A DNA stretch of 64,000 bases from the NCBI RefSeq assembly GCF_020523925.1, contig NZ_JAJAPW010000001.1, positions 372,001 to 436,000 of the forward strand. Direction: 5' to 3'. The notes beneath the pieces are model-generated. The model searched no databases. It saw only the letters and a program-made list of their open reading frames with translations, and was not told the origin of the DNA. Both the position numbers and the translations under genes were made by a program. Of this stretch, positions 42,741-51,680 are shown piece by piece (position 1 is the stretch's first letter; every line of letters starts with the position of its first letter). This DNA comes from Neotamlana laminarinivorans. Lineage in GTDB: Bacteria > Bacteroidota > Bacteroidia > Flavobacteriales > Flavobacteriaceae.

Positions 42741-43805
42741 ATGACACCAACTTACAAAAACGTGCATCTAAAATTTAAACTAGATGGCCTTAGTTACAAG
42801 TACGATGATTTAATGGAAATCGCTTATAATTATGTAAAGGAAGGTTATCCTTTTCAGCAAGAATTAGGCGAGTTTTTGTTAGATTGGTTAGATCAACATG
42901 ACTATGTTGAAGTGAATACATCTGGCTCAACCGGTAAACCTAAAAAGTTAAAAATTAAAAAAGCAGCTATGATAAATTCTGCTTTAGCTACAGGCGATTT
43001 TTTCGGCTTACAACCAGGAGATAAAGTACTAAACTGTTTGCCATCAAATTTTATAGCAGGTAAAATGATGATGGTTCGCGCCATTATTTTAGGATTAGAA
43101 ATAGATATGTTGGCACCAACATCGAAACCTGTTATAGATTTCGATAAACCTTACGATTTTTGTGCCTTTACGCCAATGCAACTTAAAAGTTTTGACACAT
43201 ACATCAATAATATAAAAACTATAATTGTTGGTGGTGGTATGGTTTCTAAATCTATAATTGAGTCTATTCAAGACAAAAAAGCTAATATATACGAAACTTA
43301 CGGTATGACAGAAACCGTAACACATATTGCGGTAAAAAAATTAAATCATATCAAAAATCCTTTAACAGATAATTATTTTAAAACCTTACCAAATGTTACT
43401 GTTCAAACCGACGACAGAAGTTGTTTGGTAATAAATGCACCAAAAATTGCATCCGAAAAAATTATAACCAACGACATTGTAAAAATACATTCAGAAAATA
43501 GTTTTGAGTGGTTAGGTCGCTTCGATAATGTTATAAATTCTGGAGGTATAAAATTGTATCCGGAACAAATAGAGAAGAAGCTTCAAAGTAAAATAAAAGA
43601 AGAGTTTTTTGTAGCATCTATTCCAGACGATACATTGGGAGAAAAACTAATATTATTAATAGAAACAGGAAATAAAGATTTTGACACATCTGTTTTTGAT
43701 GTTTTAGATAAATACGAAAAACCTAAAGAGGTTATTACATTACCCAAATTTATTCAAACAGCTTCAGGTAAAATACACAGGCAAAAAACTTTAGAGTTGG
43801 CCTAA
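42741..43805 (+). CDS. menE: o-succinylbenzoate-CoA ligase (short AMP-binding form)
   Basis: 354 residues. The ATP-binding motif TSGSTGKPKKLKIKK (about 57-71), IYETYGMTETVTHIA (A5 motif) and EWLGRFDNVINSGGIKLYP (A7-A8) are typical acyl-adenylating elements, with the catalytic-lysine region at the end (SGKIHRQKTLEL). It is much shorter than the 450-480-residue MenE of E. coli or Bacillus because the N-terminal subdomain is reduced, a form usual in Bacteroidetes. It activates o-succinylbenzoate with CoA. Last of the men cluster; sppA starts 24 bp later on the same strand and may be in the same transcript. Confidence 0.9.
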   Translation: MTPTYKNVHLKFKLDGLSYKYDDLMEIAYNYVKEGYPFQQELGEFLLDWLDQHDYVEVNTSGSTGKPKKLKIKKAAMINSALATGDFFGLQPGDKVLNCLPSNFIAGKMMMVRAIILGLEIDMLAPTSKPVIDFDKPYDFCAFTPMQLKSFDTYINNIKTIIVGGGMVSKSIIESIQDKKANIYETYGMTETVTHIAVKKLNHIKNPLTDNYFKTLPNVTVQTDDRSCLVINAPKIASEKIITNDIVKIHSENSFEWLGRFDNVINSGGIKLYPEQIEKKLQSKIKEEFFVASIPDDTLGEKLILLIETGNKDFDTSVFDVLDKYEKPKEVITLPKFIQTASGKIHRQKTLELA

Positions 43806-43829
43806 TAATAGTTTAAATTATAATTACTT

Positions 43830-45593
43830 ATGAATTTTTTAAAACGTGTTTTCTCTACCGTTATCGGTATTATTGTATTTCTAATTTTATGCTTTTTGGG
43901 CATTCTAGCCATAGGTATGCTTTTTGGTTCAGGACAAGATGAAATGGTAAAACCCAAGGTGAATTCTGTGCTAGAGCTTAAGTTAGATTTCCCAATTAAA
44001 GATTATGCTGGTAAAATAGTTTTTCCGGAGTACCCTTTTCTTGATGAGCACGAAAAAAACGGACTTTTTAATATCATAAGTGCTATAGAATATGCGAAAA
44101 CAGATAAAAATATTAAAGGTATCTCGATTGATAATAATTTTATAAACGCCGGTATAACCCAAACCAAAGAGCTTCGTAAAGCATTACAAGATTTTAAAGA
44201 ATCTGGTAAATTTGTTGTGGCTTACGCCGATATTTTTACTCAAAAAGATTATTATTTAAGTTCTGTTGCCGATACGGTTTACATAAACCCTGCTGGAATG
44301 TTGGAGTTTAAAGGTTTATACAGCGAGCATTTATATTTTAAAGATTTTCAAGAAAAAACGGGTTTAAAAATGGAAGTTATCCGTCTAGGAAAATACAAAA
44401 GTGCTGTAGAGCCTTATCTTGATAATGTAATGAGCGATAACAACAGAGAGCAAATAAACGCGTATTTATCTTCACTTTGGACTGAAATTAAAAACGATAT
44501 TTCTGTAAGTAGAAATATTCCTGTTGAAACCTTAAATACTATTGCAGATAGTCTGTTAGGAAGAAACCCAAACCTAGCTCTAACAAATGGATTAATTGAT
44601 AAAATAGCCTATCACGACGAGTATGTTTATGCCATTAAGCAAGCTATTGGAGTTGATGAAACCAAAGAGTTAGAGACTATAACAATTAAAGATTACGCGC
44701 AATATGCAGCAACAAAAATACCTGTAAATTATAGTGCTAGTAAAATTGCAGTTATTTATGCCGAAGGCGATATTATTTATGGTGAAGGCGACGAAAATAC
44801 AATTGGTCAAGGTACCATGACAAAATCATTACAAAAAGCAAGAAAAGACGATAAAATTAAAGCCGTAGTTTTAAGAATTAACTCACCAGGAGGTAGCGCT
44901 TTGGCAAGCGAGCTTATTTGGCGTGAAATAGAACTTACCAAAAAAGTAAAGCCAGTTATTGTTTCAATGGGTAATTTAGCAGCTTCGGGTGGTTATTATA
45001 TAGCTTGTAATGCCGATAAAATTATAGCCGAACCAACTACAATTACCGGAAGTATAGGTGTGTTTGGTATGTTGCCAAACGGAAAAACTTTAGCCGATAA
45101 TATTGGTATTAATGCAGAACAAGTTAAAACTAACGAAAACGCCGTTACGTATAGCTTTTTTGAGCCTTTAGACGATATGCAGCGTGCATTTATTAAAGAA
45201 GGTGTTTTAGATATATATGATTTATTTACAAAACGTGTTTCTGATGGTAGAAATTTAACTAGAGACCAAGTTGAAGCCATTGCACAAGGGCGAGTTTGGA
45301 CGGGTGCCGATGCTTTAAATATTGGTTTGGTTGATGAATTAGGTGGTTTAGATTTAGCGTTAAAATACGCGGCTGAAGTTGCAGAACTAAGCGAATATAG
45401 AAAAGTAGAATACCCAATTTTTGAAAAAGATCTAGACAAAATACTAGAAAGTTTCGGAATTGTAAAAGCAAAAGAAACCTTACTAAAAGAAGAATTAGGC
45501 GAGGAGCAATATAAAATGTACAAGAAAGTAAAAGCCATTTCAGAGAAAAAAGGAATTCAATTATTATTCCCTTTCGATACTGAAATAAAATAA
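43830..45593 (+). CDS. sppA: signal peptide peptidase SppA, 67-kDa type
   Basis: 587 residues, tandem-domain form. An N-terminal membrane segment (about 10-33) anchors it. The N-domain carries the general-base lysine segment LGKYKSAVEPYLD (Lys188 or Lys190). The C-domain carries the nucleophile in MGNLAASGGYYIACNADKI (Ser386), preceded by LRINSPGGSALASELIW and followed by ITGSIGVFGMLPN. It digests leftover signal peptides in the inner membrane. It ends 1 bp from the convergent gene at 45595. Confidence 0.95.
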   Translation: MNFLKRVFSTVIGIIVFLILCFLGILAIGMLFGSGQDEMVKPKVNSVLELKLDFPIKDYAGKIVFPEYPFLDEHEKNGLFNIISAIEYAKTDKNIKGISIDNNFINAGITQTKELRKALQDFKESGKFVVAYADIFTQKDYYLSSVADTVYINPAGMLEFKGLYSEHLYFKDFQEKTGLKMEVIRLGKYKSAVEPYLDNVMSDNNREQINAYLSSLWTEIKNDISVSRNIPVETLNTIADSLLGRNPNLALTNGLIDKIAYHDEYVYAIKQAIGVDETKELETITIKDYAQYAATKIPVNYSASKIAVIYAEGDIIYGEGDENTIGQGTMTKSLQKARKDDKIKAVVLRINSPGGSALASELIWREIELTKKVKPVIVSMGNLAASGGYYIACNADKIIAEPTTITGSIGVFGMLPNGKTLADNIGINAEQVKTNENAVTYSFFEPLDDMQRAFIKEGVLDIYDLFTKRVSDGRNLTRDQVEAIAQGRVWTGADALNIGLVDELGGLDLALKYAAEVAELSEYRKVEYPIFEKDLDKILESFGIVKAKETLLKEELGEEQYKMYKKVKAISEKKGIQLLFPFDTEIK

Positions 45594-45594
45594 G

Positions 45595-47586
45595 CTAAAA
45601 CCGTTTTCTTAAAACCTGATCTTCATTAAAATCATAGGCGCGCCAAGTTCCACTTTGTGCGCCATTTTTATATTTACCGCTTATTTTTAATTTACCGTTT
45701 TTGTAATAGCTAAAATATTTACCATGCGGTTTACCATCTTTTAATTCAACTGAAAACCTTGTTTCACCATTACTGTATTTTCTGCTAAAATATTTGGCTG
45801 TTAAATCGTTTGGATATATTTCAGGAATATTAAATACAGCATCAACATTCATTTTATCCGTTAGCTCTTTTTCAGTTAAACTATTATTTTTTGTTGATTT
45901 TGTTATATTTTTTATTTGGTACTTCTCTTTAACCAATTCAATATCTAAATAACTAATAGCTATACGACTTTCAAAAAAATCTTTTTCTGGTGATAATTGA
46001 AATCCAATTTGTGGAAAACAGATAAAATAGTCCTTGTTTTTAGTTAAACTCTGTTTTGTTGAAGCATCTGCAAATTGATACAGATTTTTATAAAGAAATG
46101 GAGTATTTGCATAGGTAAAAACAGATGTTCTACTATCAAAATGATCATTAAAATCTATAAAATCGTTAGAGAAAGCTAACGTTTCTTTTTCGGTATAATT
46201 TTTTATAATGGTTTTTAAAGTGTTGGGGTTATTGCTAAACACTACAAAATCATCAATTACCGTATAATAAGGTTTTTCAATGTTTTTAAATAGGTTACCA
46301 AGTATTACTTTAAAGAAGCTTTTTATAGATAAATAATTAATATCATGTGCTAAATAATTAACAGTTTTAAATTTTACTGGGCTCCGTTTTTTTATTTGAT
46401 TTAATATATAGTTTAAATTTTCTGTAGCATCATCTACATCTTTAGTTTTTAAAACTAAAGCCACATCTTTAGTAGATTTACTAACGGAAGATTGCATTTG
46501 CAGTAATGCCATTTCATCATCAATCCAACTAAAAAAGTGTTCTTTTAAATTGATATTTAAGAAATTTTCAATTTGTTCTGTACCATCTAAATAGTTTTTA
46601 AATTGTTCAGGATTTTCTTTTTGTATAGCTTCAAAATTGCTGTAAAATTCAGAAAAACTACTAAATGTAAAACTGGTGTATAATGCTGTTTGTTTAGGTG
46701 CAATATTGTAAATACTACGTTTTGATGTACCCGATTTTTGTAAGGCTTGTAAATAAATAGAAGCGTTTGTATTTGTTTTAGTAACGCCGTTTGCAATAAT
46801 GTTATTTTCCTTATCAATATTAAAACTAAATCCGCTCCAATTTAAACTATTGTTTAAGGTTTTAATGTATTCGGTTTCTTCATTAAAAAATACATTACTA
46901 AAATCGTTTAAATATTTAAAATTGAAGAATAATCGGAATAAATTACCATCATTAACTTCTTTATTAACTTCAATAAAATTTAAATCTCTACCAATTTTGG
47001 GTTCGTTGTATTGGTCTATTGATGCTTCAACTAAAGTATGTACGTAAGATAAAATCATTTGATTTTTAATAAAGCTTATGTACAAAGTTTCTCGAGTTAC
47101 ATTACTGTAAATTTCAATTATTTCATGCTGATGGTAAGCACGGTTACTTACTTTAAAATCATCATTTACAAAAGTATTTAAATGTGTTTTTACAATGTTT
47201 AATTTTGCTATTTTTTGTAAGTCTACGGCGTATAAAAAGCTATATTTTTTAGGCGAATAAACATGGGCAGAAATTAAAATTTCTCGATTGCCAATATAGC
47301 TTAAAAGCGTTTGCTCTTTTTTAAAAATAGTATCGAGTGTGTTTAAATTTTCAGATAGTTCATTAAAGTAACTATTGGTATTTAAGTGTTTCCAAATTGG
47401 GCTTTCGCTTATTGCATTCCAATCGTCTAGCGGTTTTTGGGTTTCAAGAATATAAACAGCATCTTCAGGAATTAGGTAAACAGATTTTATGTTGTCATTA
47501 TTATCAACATAAAAAAGGTAAAACAAATATATTATTAAACTAATTATAGCAAATAAACCTGTAATTAAAAGATGTTTTTTTTTCAT
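45595..47586 (-). CDS. large membrane-anchored protein of unknown function with MORN/YwqK-like C-terminal repeats
   Basis: 663 residues. One N-terminal membrane segment (about 6-26) is followed by a very large extracytoplasmic region of mixed alpha/beta pattern that I cannot assign; it recalls DUF3352-like proteins. Segments include SVYLIPEDAVYILETQKPLDDW, ILISAHVYSPKKYSFLYAVD and FFSWIDDEMALLQMQ. The last 60 residues are two antitoxin-YwqK/MORN-like repeats (SVELKDGKPHGKYFSYYKNGKLKI, ISGKYKNGAQSGTWRAYD), a motif usually involved in surface or toxin-associated proteins. It follows the carboxyltransferase gene with a 3-bp gap on the same strand, so the two are probably co-transcribed although no functional tie is evident. 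Confidence 0.6.
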   Translation of the reverse strand: MKKKHLLITGLFAIISLIIYLFYLFYVDNNDNIKSVYLIPEDAVYILETQKPLDDWNAISESPIWKHLNTNSYFNELSENLNTLDTIFKKEQTLLSYIGNREILISAHVYSPKKYSFLYAVDLQKIAKLNIVKTHLNTFVNDDFKVSNRAYHQHEIIEIYSNVTRETLYISFIKNQMILSYVHTLVEASIDQYNEPKIGRDLNFIEVNKEVNDGNLFRLFFNFKYLNDFSNVFFNEETEYIKTLNNSLNWSGFSFNIDKENNIIANGVTKTNTNASIYLQALQKSGTSKRSIYNIAPKQTALYTSFTFSSFSEFYSNFEAIQKENPEQFKNYLDGTEQIENFLNINLKEHFFSWIDDEMALLQMQSSVSKSTKDVALVLKTKDVDDATENLNYILNQIKKRSPVKFKTVNYLAHDINYLSIKSFFKVILGNLFKNIEKPYYTVIDDFVVFSNNPNTLKTIIKNYTEKETLAFSNDFIDFNDHFDSRTSVFTYANTPFLYKNLYQFADASTKQSLTKNKDYFICFPQIGFQLSPEKDFFESRIAISYLDIELVKEKYQIKNITKSTKNNSLTEKELTDKMNVDAVFNIPEIYPNDLTAKYFSRKYSNGETRFSVELKDGKPHGKYFSYYKNGKLKISGKYKNGAQSGTWRAYDFNEDQVLRKRF

Positions 47587-47589
47587 TTA

Positions 47590-49218
47590 TTAAACTTGTA
47601 AAACTCCCATATTAAAAGGTTTTTCAATAGGGGCGTGGTTAGCAGCTTCAATACCCATACTAATCCAAGTTCTGGTATCTAGTGGATCGATAATTGCATC
47701 TGTCCATAGTCTTGCCGCAGCATAATATGGCGATACTTGGGTATCGTATTTAGCTTTAATTTTATTGTAAAGGGCTTCTTCTTTTTCTTTGGTTATTTCT
47801 TCACCTTTCTTTTTTAAAGAAGCGGTTTCTATTTGTAAAAGTACTTTTGCAGCAGAGTTTCCACTCATTACGGCAAGTTCTGCGCTTGGCCATGCAGCAA
47901 TTAATCGTGGGTCGTAGGCTTTACCACACATGGCATAATTACCGGCGCCGTAACTGTTTCCTATAATAATAGTGAATTTTGGAACCACCGAATTACCTAC
48001 AGCATTTACCATTTTTGCACCATCTTTTATAATGCCAGAATGTTCGCTTTTACTGCCCACCATAAAGCCGGTAACATCTTGTAAAAATACTAACGGAATC
48101 TTTTTTTGGTTACAATTAGCAATAAAACGGGTGGCTTTATCGGCGCTATCGTTATAAATTACACCACCAAATTGCATTTCGCCTTTTTTAGTTTTAACTA
48201 GTTTGCGTTGGTTAGCCACAATACCAACGGCCCAACCATCAATTCTAGCATATCCAGTAATAATGGTTTGCCCGAAGCCTGCTTTGTATTCTTCAAATTC
48301 TGAATCATCAACTAAACGCTTAATGATGTCGTTCATATCATATTGATCGGCACGACTTTTTGGTAAAATACCATAAATATCTTGCGGATTTTCTTTTGGT
48401 TTTTTAGAATCGGTGCGATTAAAACCAGCTTTATCGTAATCGCCAATTTTATCAATAATATTTTTTATTTTATCAAGTGCATCTTTATCATCTTTAGCCT
48501 TATAATCTGTTACACCAGAAATTTCGCAATGTGTTGTAGCTCCTCCAAGGGTTTCGTTATCGATACTTTCTCCAATAGCAGCTTTAACCAAATAACTTCC
48601 AGCTAAAAAAATACTTCCTGTTTTATCTACAATCAAGGCTTCGTCGCTCATAATAGGTAAGTAGGCGCCACCTGCAACACAGCTACCCATAACAGCAGCA
48701 ATTTGGGTTATGCCCATACTGCTCATAATAGCGTTGTTTCTAAAAATGCGTCCAAAATGTTCTTTATCAGGAAAAATTTCGTCTTGCATAGGTAAATAAA
48801 CGCCAGCAGAATCAACAAGATAAATTATTGGTAATTTATTTTCTATAGCGATTTCTTGAGCTCTTAAATTCTTTTTTCCAGTAATAGGAAACCAAGCTCC
48901 TGCTTTAACAGTGGCATCATTTGCAACAATAATACATTGTTTTCCTTTTACAAAACCAATTTTTACAACCACACCACCAGAAGGGCAACCACCATGTTCG
49001 GTATACATATCTTCGCCAGCAAAAGCCGCAATTTCAATAGAGTTTTTGTTGTTATCTAATAGATAATCAATGCGTTCTCTAGCGGTAAGTTTACCTTTAG
49101 CACGAAGTTTTTCTATTCTAGTTTTACCGCCACCTAGTTTTACTTTGGTAAGCTTTTTTTTTAGTACACTTAGTAAAAGTTTGTTATGATCTTCGTTTTT
49201 ATTGAAGTTGATGTCCAT
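47590..49218 (-). CDS. acyl-CoA carboxylase carboxyltransferase (beta) subunit, methylcrotonyl-CoA carboxylase type
   Basis: 542 residues of the crotonase-like carboxyltransferase fold. KLRAKGKLTARERIDYLLD, VVANDATVKAGAWFPITGKK, YLVDSAGVYLPMQDEIFPDKEHFGRIF and MGSCVAGGAYLPIMSDEA are the N-domain blocks. VGIVANQRKLV, FLQDVTGFMVGSK and GNSYGAGNYAMCGKAYDP are the C-domain blocks. The DKEHFGRIF segment is shared with methylcrotonyl- and geranyl-CoA carboxylase beta subunits rather than propionyl-CoA ones. It would transfer the carboxyl from biotin-BCCP in leucine degradation. The biotin-carrying alpha subunit is not within the window. Confidence 0.88.
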   Translation of the reverse strand: MDINFNKNEDHNKLLLSVLKKKLTKVKLGGGKTRIEKLRAKGKLTARERIDYLLDNNKNSIEIAAFAGEDMYTEHGGCPSGGVVVKIGFVKGKQCIIVANDATVKAGAWFPITGKKNLRAQEIAIENKLPIIYLVDSAGVYLPMQDEIFPDKEHFGRIFRNNAIMSSMGITQIAAVMGSCVAGGAYLPIMSDEALIVDKTGSIFLAGSYLVKAAIGESIDNETLGGATTHCEISGVTDYKAKDDKDALDKIKNIIDKIGDYDKAGFNRTDSKKPKENPQDIYGILPKSRADQYDMNDIIKRLVDDSEFEEYKAGFGQTIITGYARIDGWAVGIVANQRKLVKTKKGEMQFGGVIYNDSADKATRFIANCNQKKIPLVFLQDVTGFMVGSKSEHSGIIKDGAKMVNAVGNSVVPKFTIIIGNSYGAGNYAMCGKAYDPRLIAAWPSAELAVMSGNSAAKVLLQIETASLKKKGEEITKEKEEALYNKIKAKYDTQVSPYYAAARLWTDAIIDPLDTRTWISMGIEAANHAPIEKPFNMGVLQV

Positions 49219-49307
49219 TGAAATTTCAGTTTGTGCTAAATTATAAAATATTGTAATAAAGTTAATCGAAATTGTTAATGAAAAATCAAAATTATATTAC
49301 ATGGAAA

Positions 49308-49346
49308 TATATTCCTTGGAATATAAGTATATTTAAAGTAATTTTG
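49308..49346 (+). promoter_or_regulatory. promoter with overlapping palindrome, candidate MarR operator
   Basis: Perfect inverted repeat TATATTCC-TT-GGAATATA (49308-49325). Its spacer and right arm supply the TTG (49316-49318) of a promoter with TAATTTTG (49339-49346, exact TAnnTTTG) after a 20-bp spacer. The DoxX gene starts at 49367. A dimeric repressor such as the MarR protein encoded at 50262 would block the promoter here. Confidence 0.55.
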
Positions 49347-49366
49347 CAGTATAAAATTTATATAAA

Positions 49367-49723
49367 ATGAAAACGAACAAGATTATTTATTACATTTCTA
49401 CAGGTTTACTTACTGCAATTATGCTTTTTTCGGCGAGCATGTACTTTTTTAAACATGATGCTATTTCTGAAGCTTTTAAACATTTTGGCTATCCAACATA
49501 TATAATTTATCCTTATGCAACGCTAAAATTATTAGGTTTAATTGCGATTTGGAGTCCAAAATTTAAAGTTTTAAAAGAATGGGCCTATGCTGGTTATTTC
49601 TTTGCTTTTATATTGGCCTTTTTTGCACACGTCATGGTAAACGATGGTCAACAAGGTACCGCAATTATTGCCTTTGTTGCATTAATTGTATCTTACATAT
49701 TTAATAAAAGAACAAACAACTAG
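49367..49723 (+). CDS. DoxX-like membrane protein
   Basis: 118 residues with four membrane segments (about residues 8-26, 43-62, 69-87 and 94-112). HFGYPTYIIYPYATLKLLGLIAIW is a typical DoxX_2/DoxX-like core. Bacterial DoxX-type proteins are linked to thiol and quinone redox control, without a settled enzyme activity. It is first in a compact cluster with a NAD(P)H reductase (4 bp later), a MarR regulator and pirin, preceded by the palindrome promoter at 49308-49346. That makes an electrophile/quinone-stress operon a reasonable inference. Confidence 0.82.
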   Translation: MKTNKIIYYISTGLLTAIMLFSASMYFFKHDAISEAFKHFGYPTYIIYPYATLKLLGLIAIWSPKFKVLKEWAYAGYFFAFILAFFAHVMVNDGQQGTAIIAFVALIVSYIFNKRTNN

Positions 49724-49727
49724 TAAT

Positions 49728-50258
49728 ATGAAAAACATAATAGCTTTTGCCGGAAGCAATAGTAAAACCTCAATAAATAAACAATTAGCCATTTATGCTT
49801 CTAGTTTGGTTGAAGGTGTAGAAGTAAATGCATTAGATTTAAACGATTATAATTTACCGCTATACGGAACAGATTTAGAAAGTGAAGCGGGTATTCCAGA
49901 CGATGCACACAAATTATTAAACATTTTAAAAAACACCGATGGAATTGTATTATCGTTAGCCGAACATAACGGCGCATATTCTGTTGCTTTTAAAAATGCT
50001 TTCGATTGGTTATCGCGCATCGAAGGTAAATTGTTTTTTAACAAGCCTATGCTTTTAATGGCAACATCACCAGGTGGTCGTGGTGGACAAACTGTGTTAG
50101 ACATTGCCAAAGGCCGTTTTCCTTTTCACGATGGTAATATTATCGAAACATTTTCTTTGCCATTTTTTAGCGAAAACTTTAAAGATGGAAAAATTGTTAA
50201 TGAGGATTTAGATACACAACTTAAAAACTCAGTAAAGCAGTTTCAAAAAGTACTTTAA
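49728..50258 (+). CDS. NADPH-dependent FMN reductase family protein
   Basis: 176 residues from the ATG at 49728 (MKNIIAFAGSNSKTSINKQLA). Upstream in-frame codons are the DoxX gene read in another frame. The flavodoxin-like FMN-binding motif AGSNSKTSIN (about 7-16), LSLAEHNGAYSVAFKNAFDWLSR (about 84-106) and MATSPGGRGGQTVLDIAKGRFPFH are those of the NAD(P)H-dependent oxidoreductase (FMN_red) family, which reduces quinones, azo dyes or chromate. It is placed between DoxX and MarR genes with gaps of 4 and 3 bp. Confidence 0.9.
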   Translation: MKNIIAFAGSNSKTSINKQLAIYASSLVEGVEVNALDLNDYNLPLYGTDLESEAGIPDDAHKLLNILKNTDGIVLSLAEHNGAYSVAFKNAFDWLSRIEGKLFFNKPMLLMATSPGGRGGQTVLDIAKGRFPFHDGNIIETFSLPFFSENFKDGKIVNEDLDTQLKNSVKQFQKVL

Positions 50259-50261
50259 ATT

Positions 50262-50699
50262 ATGGGAGATATTTCAAAAGATATAAAATCGAAATTTCCA
50301 AACGCTAAAGTAAAAGCATTAATAAATGTTATTTACACAGCAAATTGGATTAATAGTTTACAAAACGATTATTTTAAAACCTACGGAATATCACCACAGC
50401 AATTTAATGTATTACGAATTTTACGCGGAGCGGAAGAACCTTTAAAAGTGCAAAATATTAAAGAACGCATGGTGGAACGTGCACCGAATGCCACAAGGTT
50501 AATGGATAAGCTTTTCGATAAAAATTATATTAACAGATTGCCGTGTCCTAACGATAGGCGAGTGGTACATATTGAAATTACCCACCAAGGCTTAAACCTT
50601 TTAAAAGACATAGACAAGGATAATAAAGTTGATATTTTAAAGAACTTAAGCAACGAAGAAGCCGAACAACTAAGTGATTTATTAGATAAACTTAGGTAA
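50262..50699 (+). CDS. MarR family transcriptional regulator
   Basis: 145 residues with the winged helix-turn-helix of the MarR family: YGISPQQFNVLRILRGAEEPLKVQNIKERMVERAPNATRLMDKL contains helices 3-4, and INRLPCPNDRRVVHIEITHQGLNLL is the wing with the DRR motif. MarR dimers are usually released from DNA by phenolic or oxidised ligands. It lies third in the operon and probably represses it through the palindrome at 49308-49325. A cysteine near the wing (RLPCPNDRR) could be redox-sensing, by analogy only. Confidence 0.92.
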   Translation: MGDISKDIKSKFPNAKVKALINVIYTANWINSLQNDYFKTYGISPQQFNVLRILRGAEEPLKVQNIKERMVERAPNATRLMDKLFDKNYINRLPCPNDRRVVHIEITHQGLNLLKDIDKDNKVDILKNLSNEEAEQLSDLLDKLR

Positions 50700-50745
50700 A
50701 ACTATAGTTTTTGAGTTCTAAAATAATGAAAGGATACAAATAAAA

Positions 50746-51474
50746 ATGAAAACAATATTTCACAAAGCAGATACACGTGGTTTTGCAAATCATGGTTGGT
50801 TACAAGCCAATCATTCGTTTAGTTTTGCTAGATGGTTCAATCAAGACCGTATGCACTTCGGGGCACTACGTGTTTTAAATGATGATATTATTGCTCCTAA
50901 AATGGGTTTTGGAACACATCCACATGAAAACATGGAAATCATTACCATACCTTTAAAAGGTGTTTTAAAACACAGAGATAATATGGGTGATGAATGGATT
51001 CCAGTAGTTCCTGGCGAAGTACAGGTTATGAGTGCTGGAACAGGTGTAGAACATTCTGAAATAAACGGATCAAATAATGAATATTTAAGTTTATTTCAAA
51101 TTTGGATTATTCCTGAAGAACAAGGAGTTTCACCAAGATACGATCAAAAATCATTTTCATTTAAAGATAGAAAAAATAAACTTCAAACTTTAGTAACCTC
51201 TTTTGAAGATGAAGATTCAGAAAGTTTAAAAATTCATCAAGATGCAAAAATATCTCGAATCGATTTAACAAAAGGTTTTGAGTTTAATTATAAACTTAAA
51301 AGTGATGTATACGGATTATATATAATGAATATTTCAGGTGAATTAGAAATAGAAAGTAATAAAATAAACAATAGAGATGCTATGGGCTTTATACAAACTA
51401 AAAATGTAAATATTAAAGCCAATACTGATAGTGAATTGTTATTTATTGAAGTACCAATGCTAGAATTAAAATAG
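50746..51474 (+). CDS. pirin family protein (bicupin)
   Basis: 242 residues. N-terminal pirin cupin: NHGWLQANHSFSFARWFNQ, MGFGTHPHENMEIITIPL (about 52-69), HRDNMGD and VQVMSAGTGVEHSE (about 92-105). The His/Glu set forms the metal site (HPHEN ... H ... E). Pirin-type proteins bind Fe(II) and some have quercetinase activity; the molecular role varies. It is the last gene of the MarR-linked cluster, 46 bp after the marR stop, and is followed by a terminator hairpin at 51502-51530. Confidence 0.93.
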   Translation: MKTIFHKADTRGFANHGWLQANHSFSFARWFNQDRMHFGALRVLNDDIIAPKMGFGTHPHENMEIITIPLKGVLKHRDNMGDEWIPVVPGEVQVMSAGTGVEHSEINGSNNEYLSLFQIWIIPEEQGVSPRYDQKSFSFKDRKNKLQTLVTSFEDEDSESLKIHQDAKISRIDLTKGFEFNYKLKSDVYGLYIMNISGELEIESNKINNRDAMGFIQTKNVNIKANTDSELLFIEVPMLELK

Positions 51475-51501
51475 CTCTATAAAATTCTGAAAATAGTAGA
51501 T

Positions 51502-51530
51502 AAAGCATCGTAAAAACGATGCTTTTGTTG
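51502..51530 (+). terminator. rho-independent terminator after the pirin gene
   Basis: Perfect 9-bp stem AAAGCATCG / CGATGCTTT with a TAAAAA loop and a TTGTTGTTTT tail, 27 bp after the stop codon. Confidence 0.85.
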
Positions 51531-51680
51531 TTTTCACCTACGATGAATTAAAAAAAATAACGATTAAAAAAAATCAAAAATCCGTTAAACGGTAAAAAAT
51601 ATATTTTTAAAGTTTTTTTTATTAAGGCATTTTTTTTTGGATAAAATTTGTTAGTGAATAATCCTCAAATCACGTAGGCC

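Noticed and set aside
44996-45538. 180-codon antisense open frame over sppA
   Set aside because: Low-complexity Ser/Lys-rich translation, antisense to a confirmed gene, with no start context or known family.
49686-49727. NADPH-FMN reductase start inside the DoxX gene
   Set aside because: The extra residues are DoxX codons out of frame; MKNIIAFAGSN is the family start.
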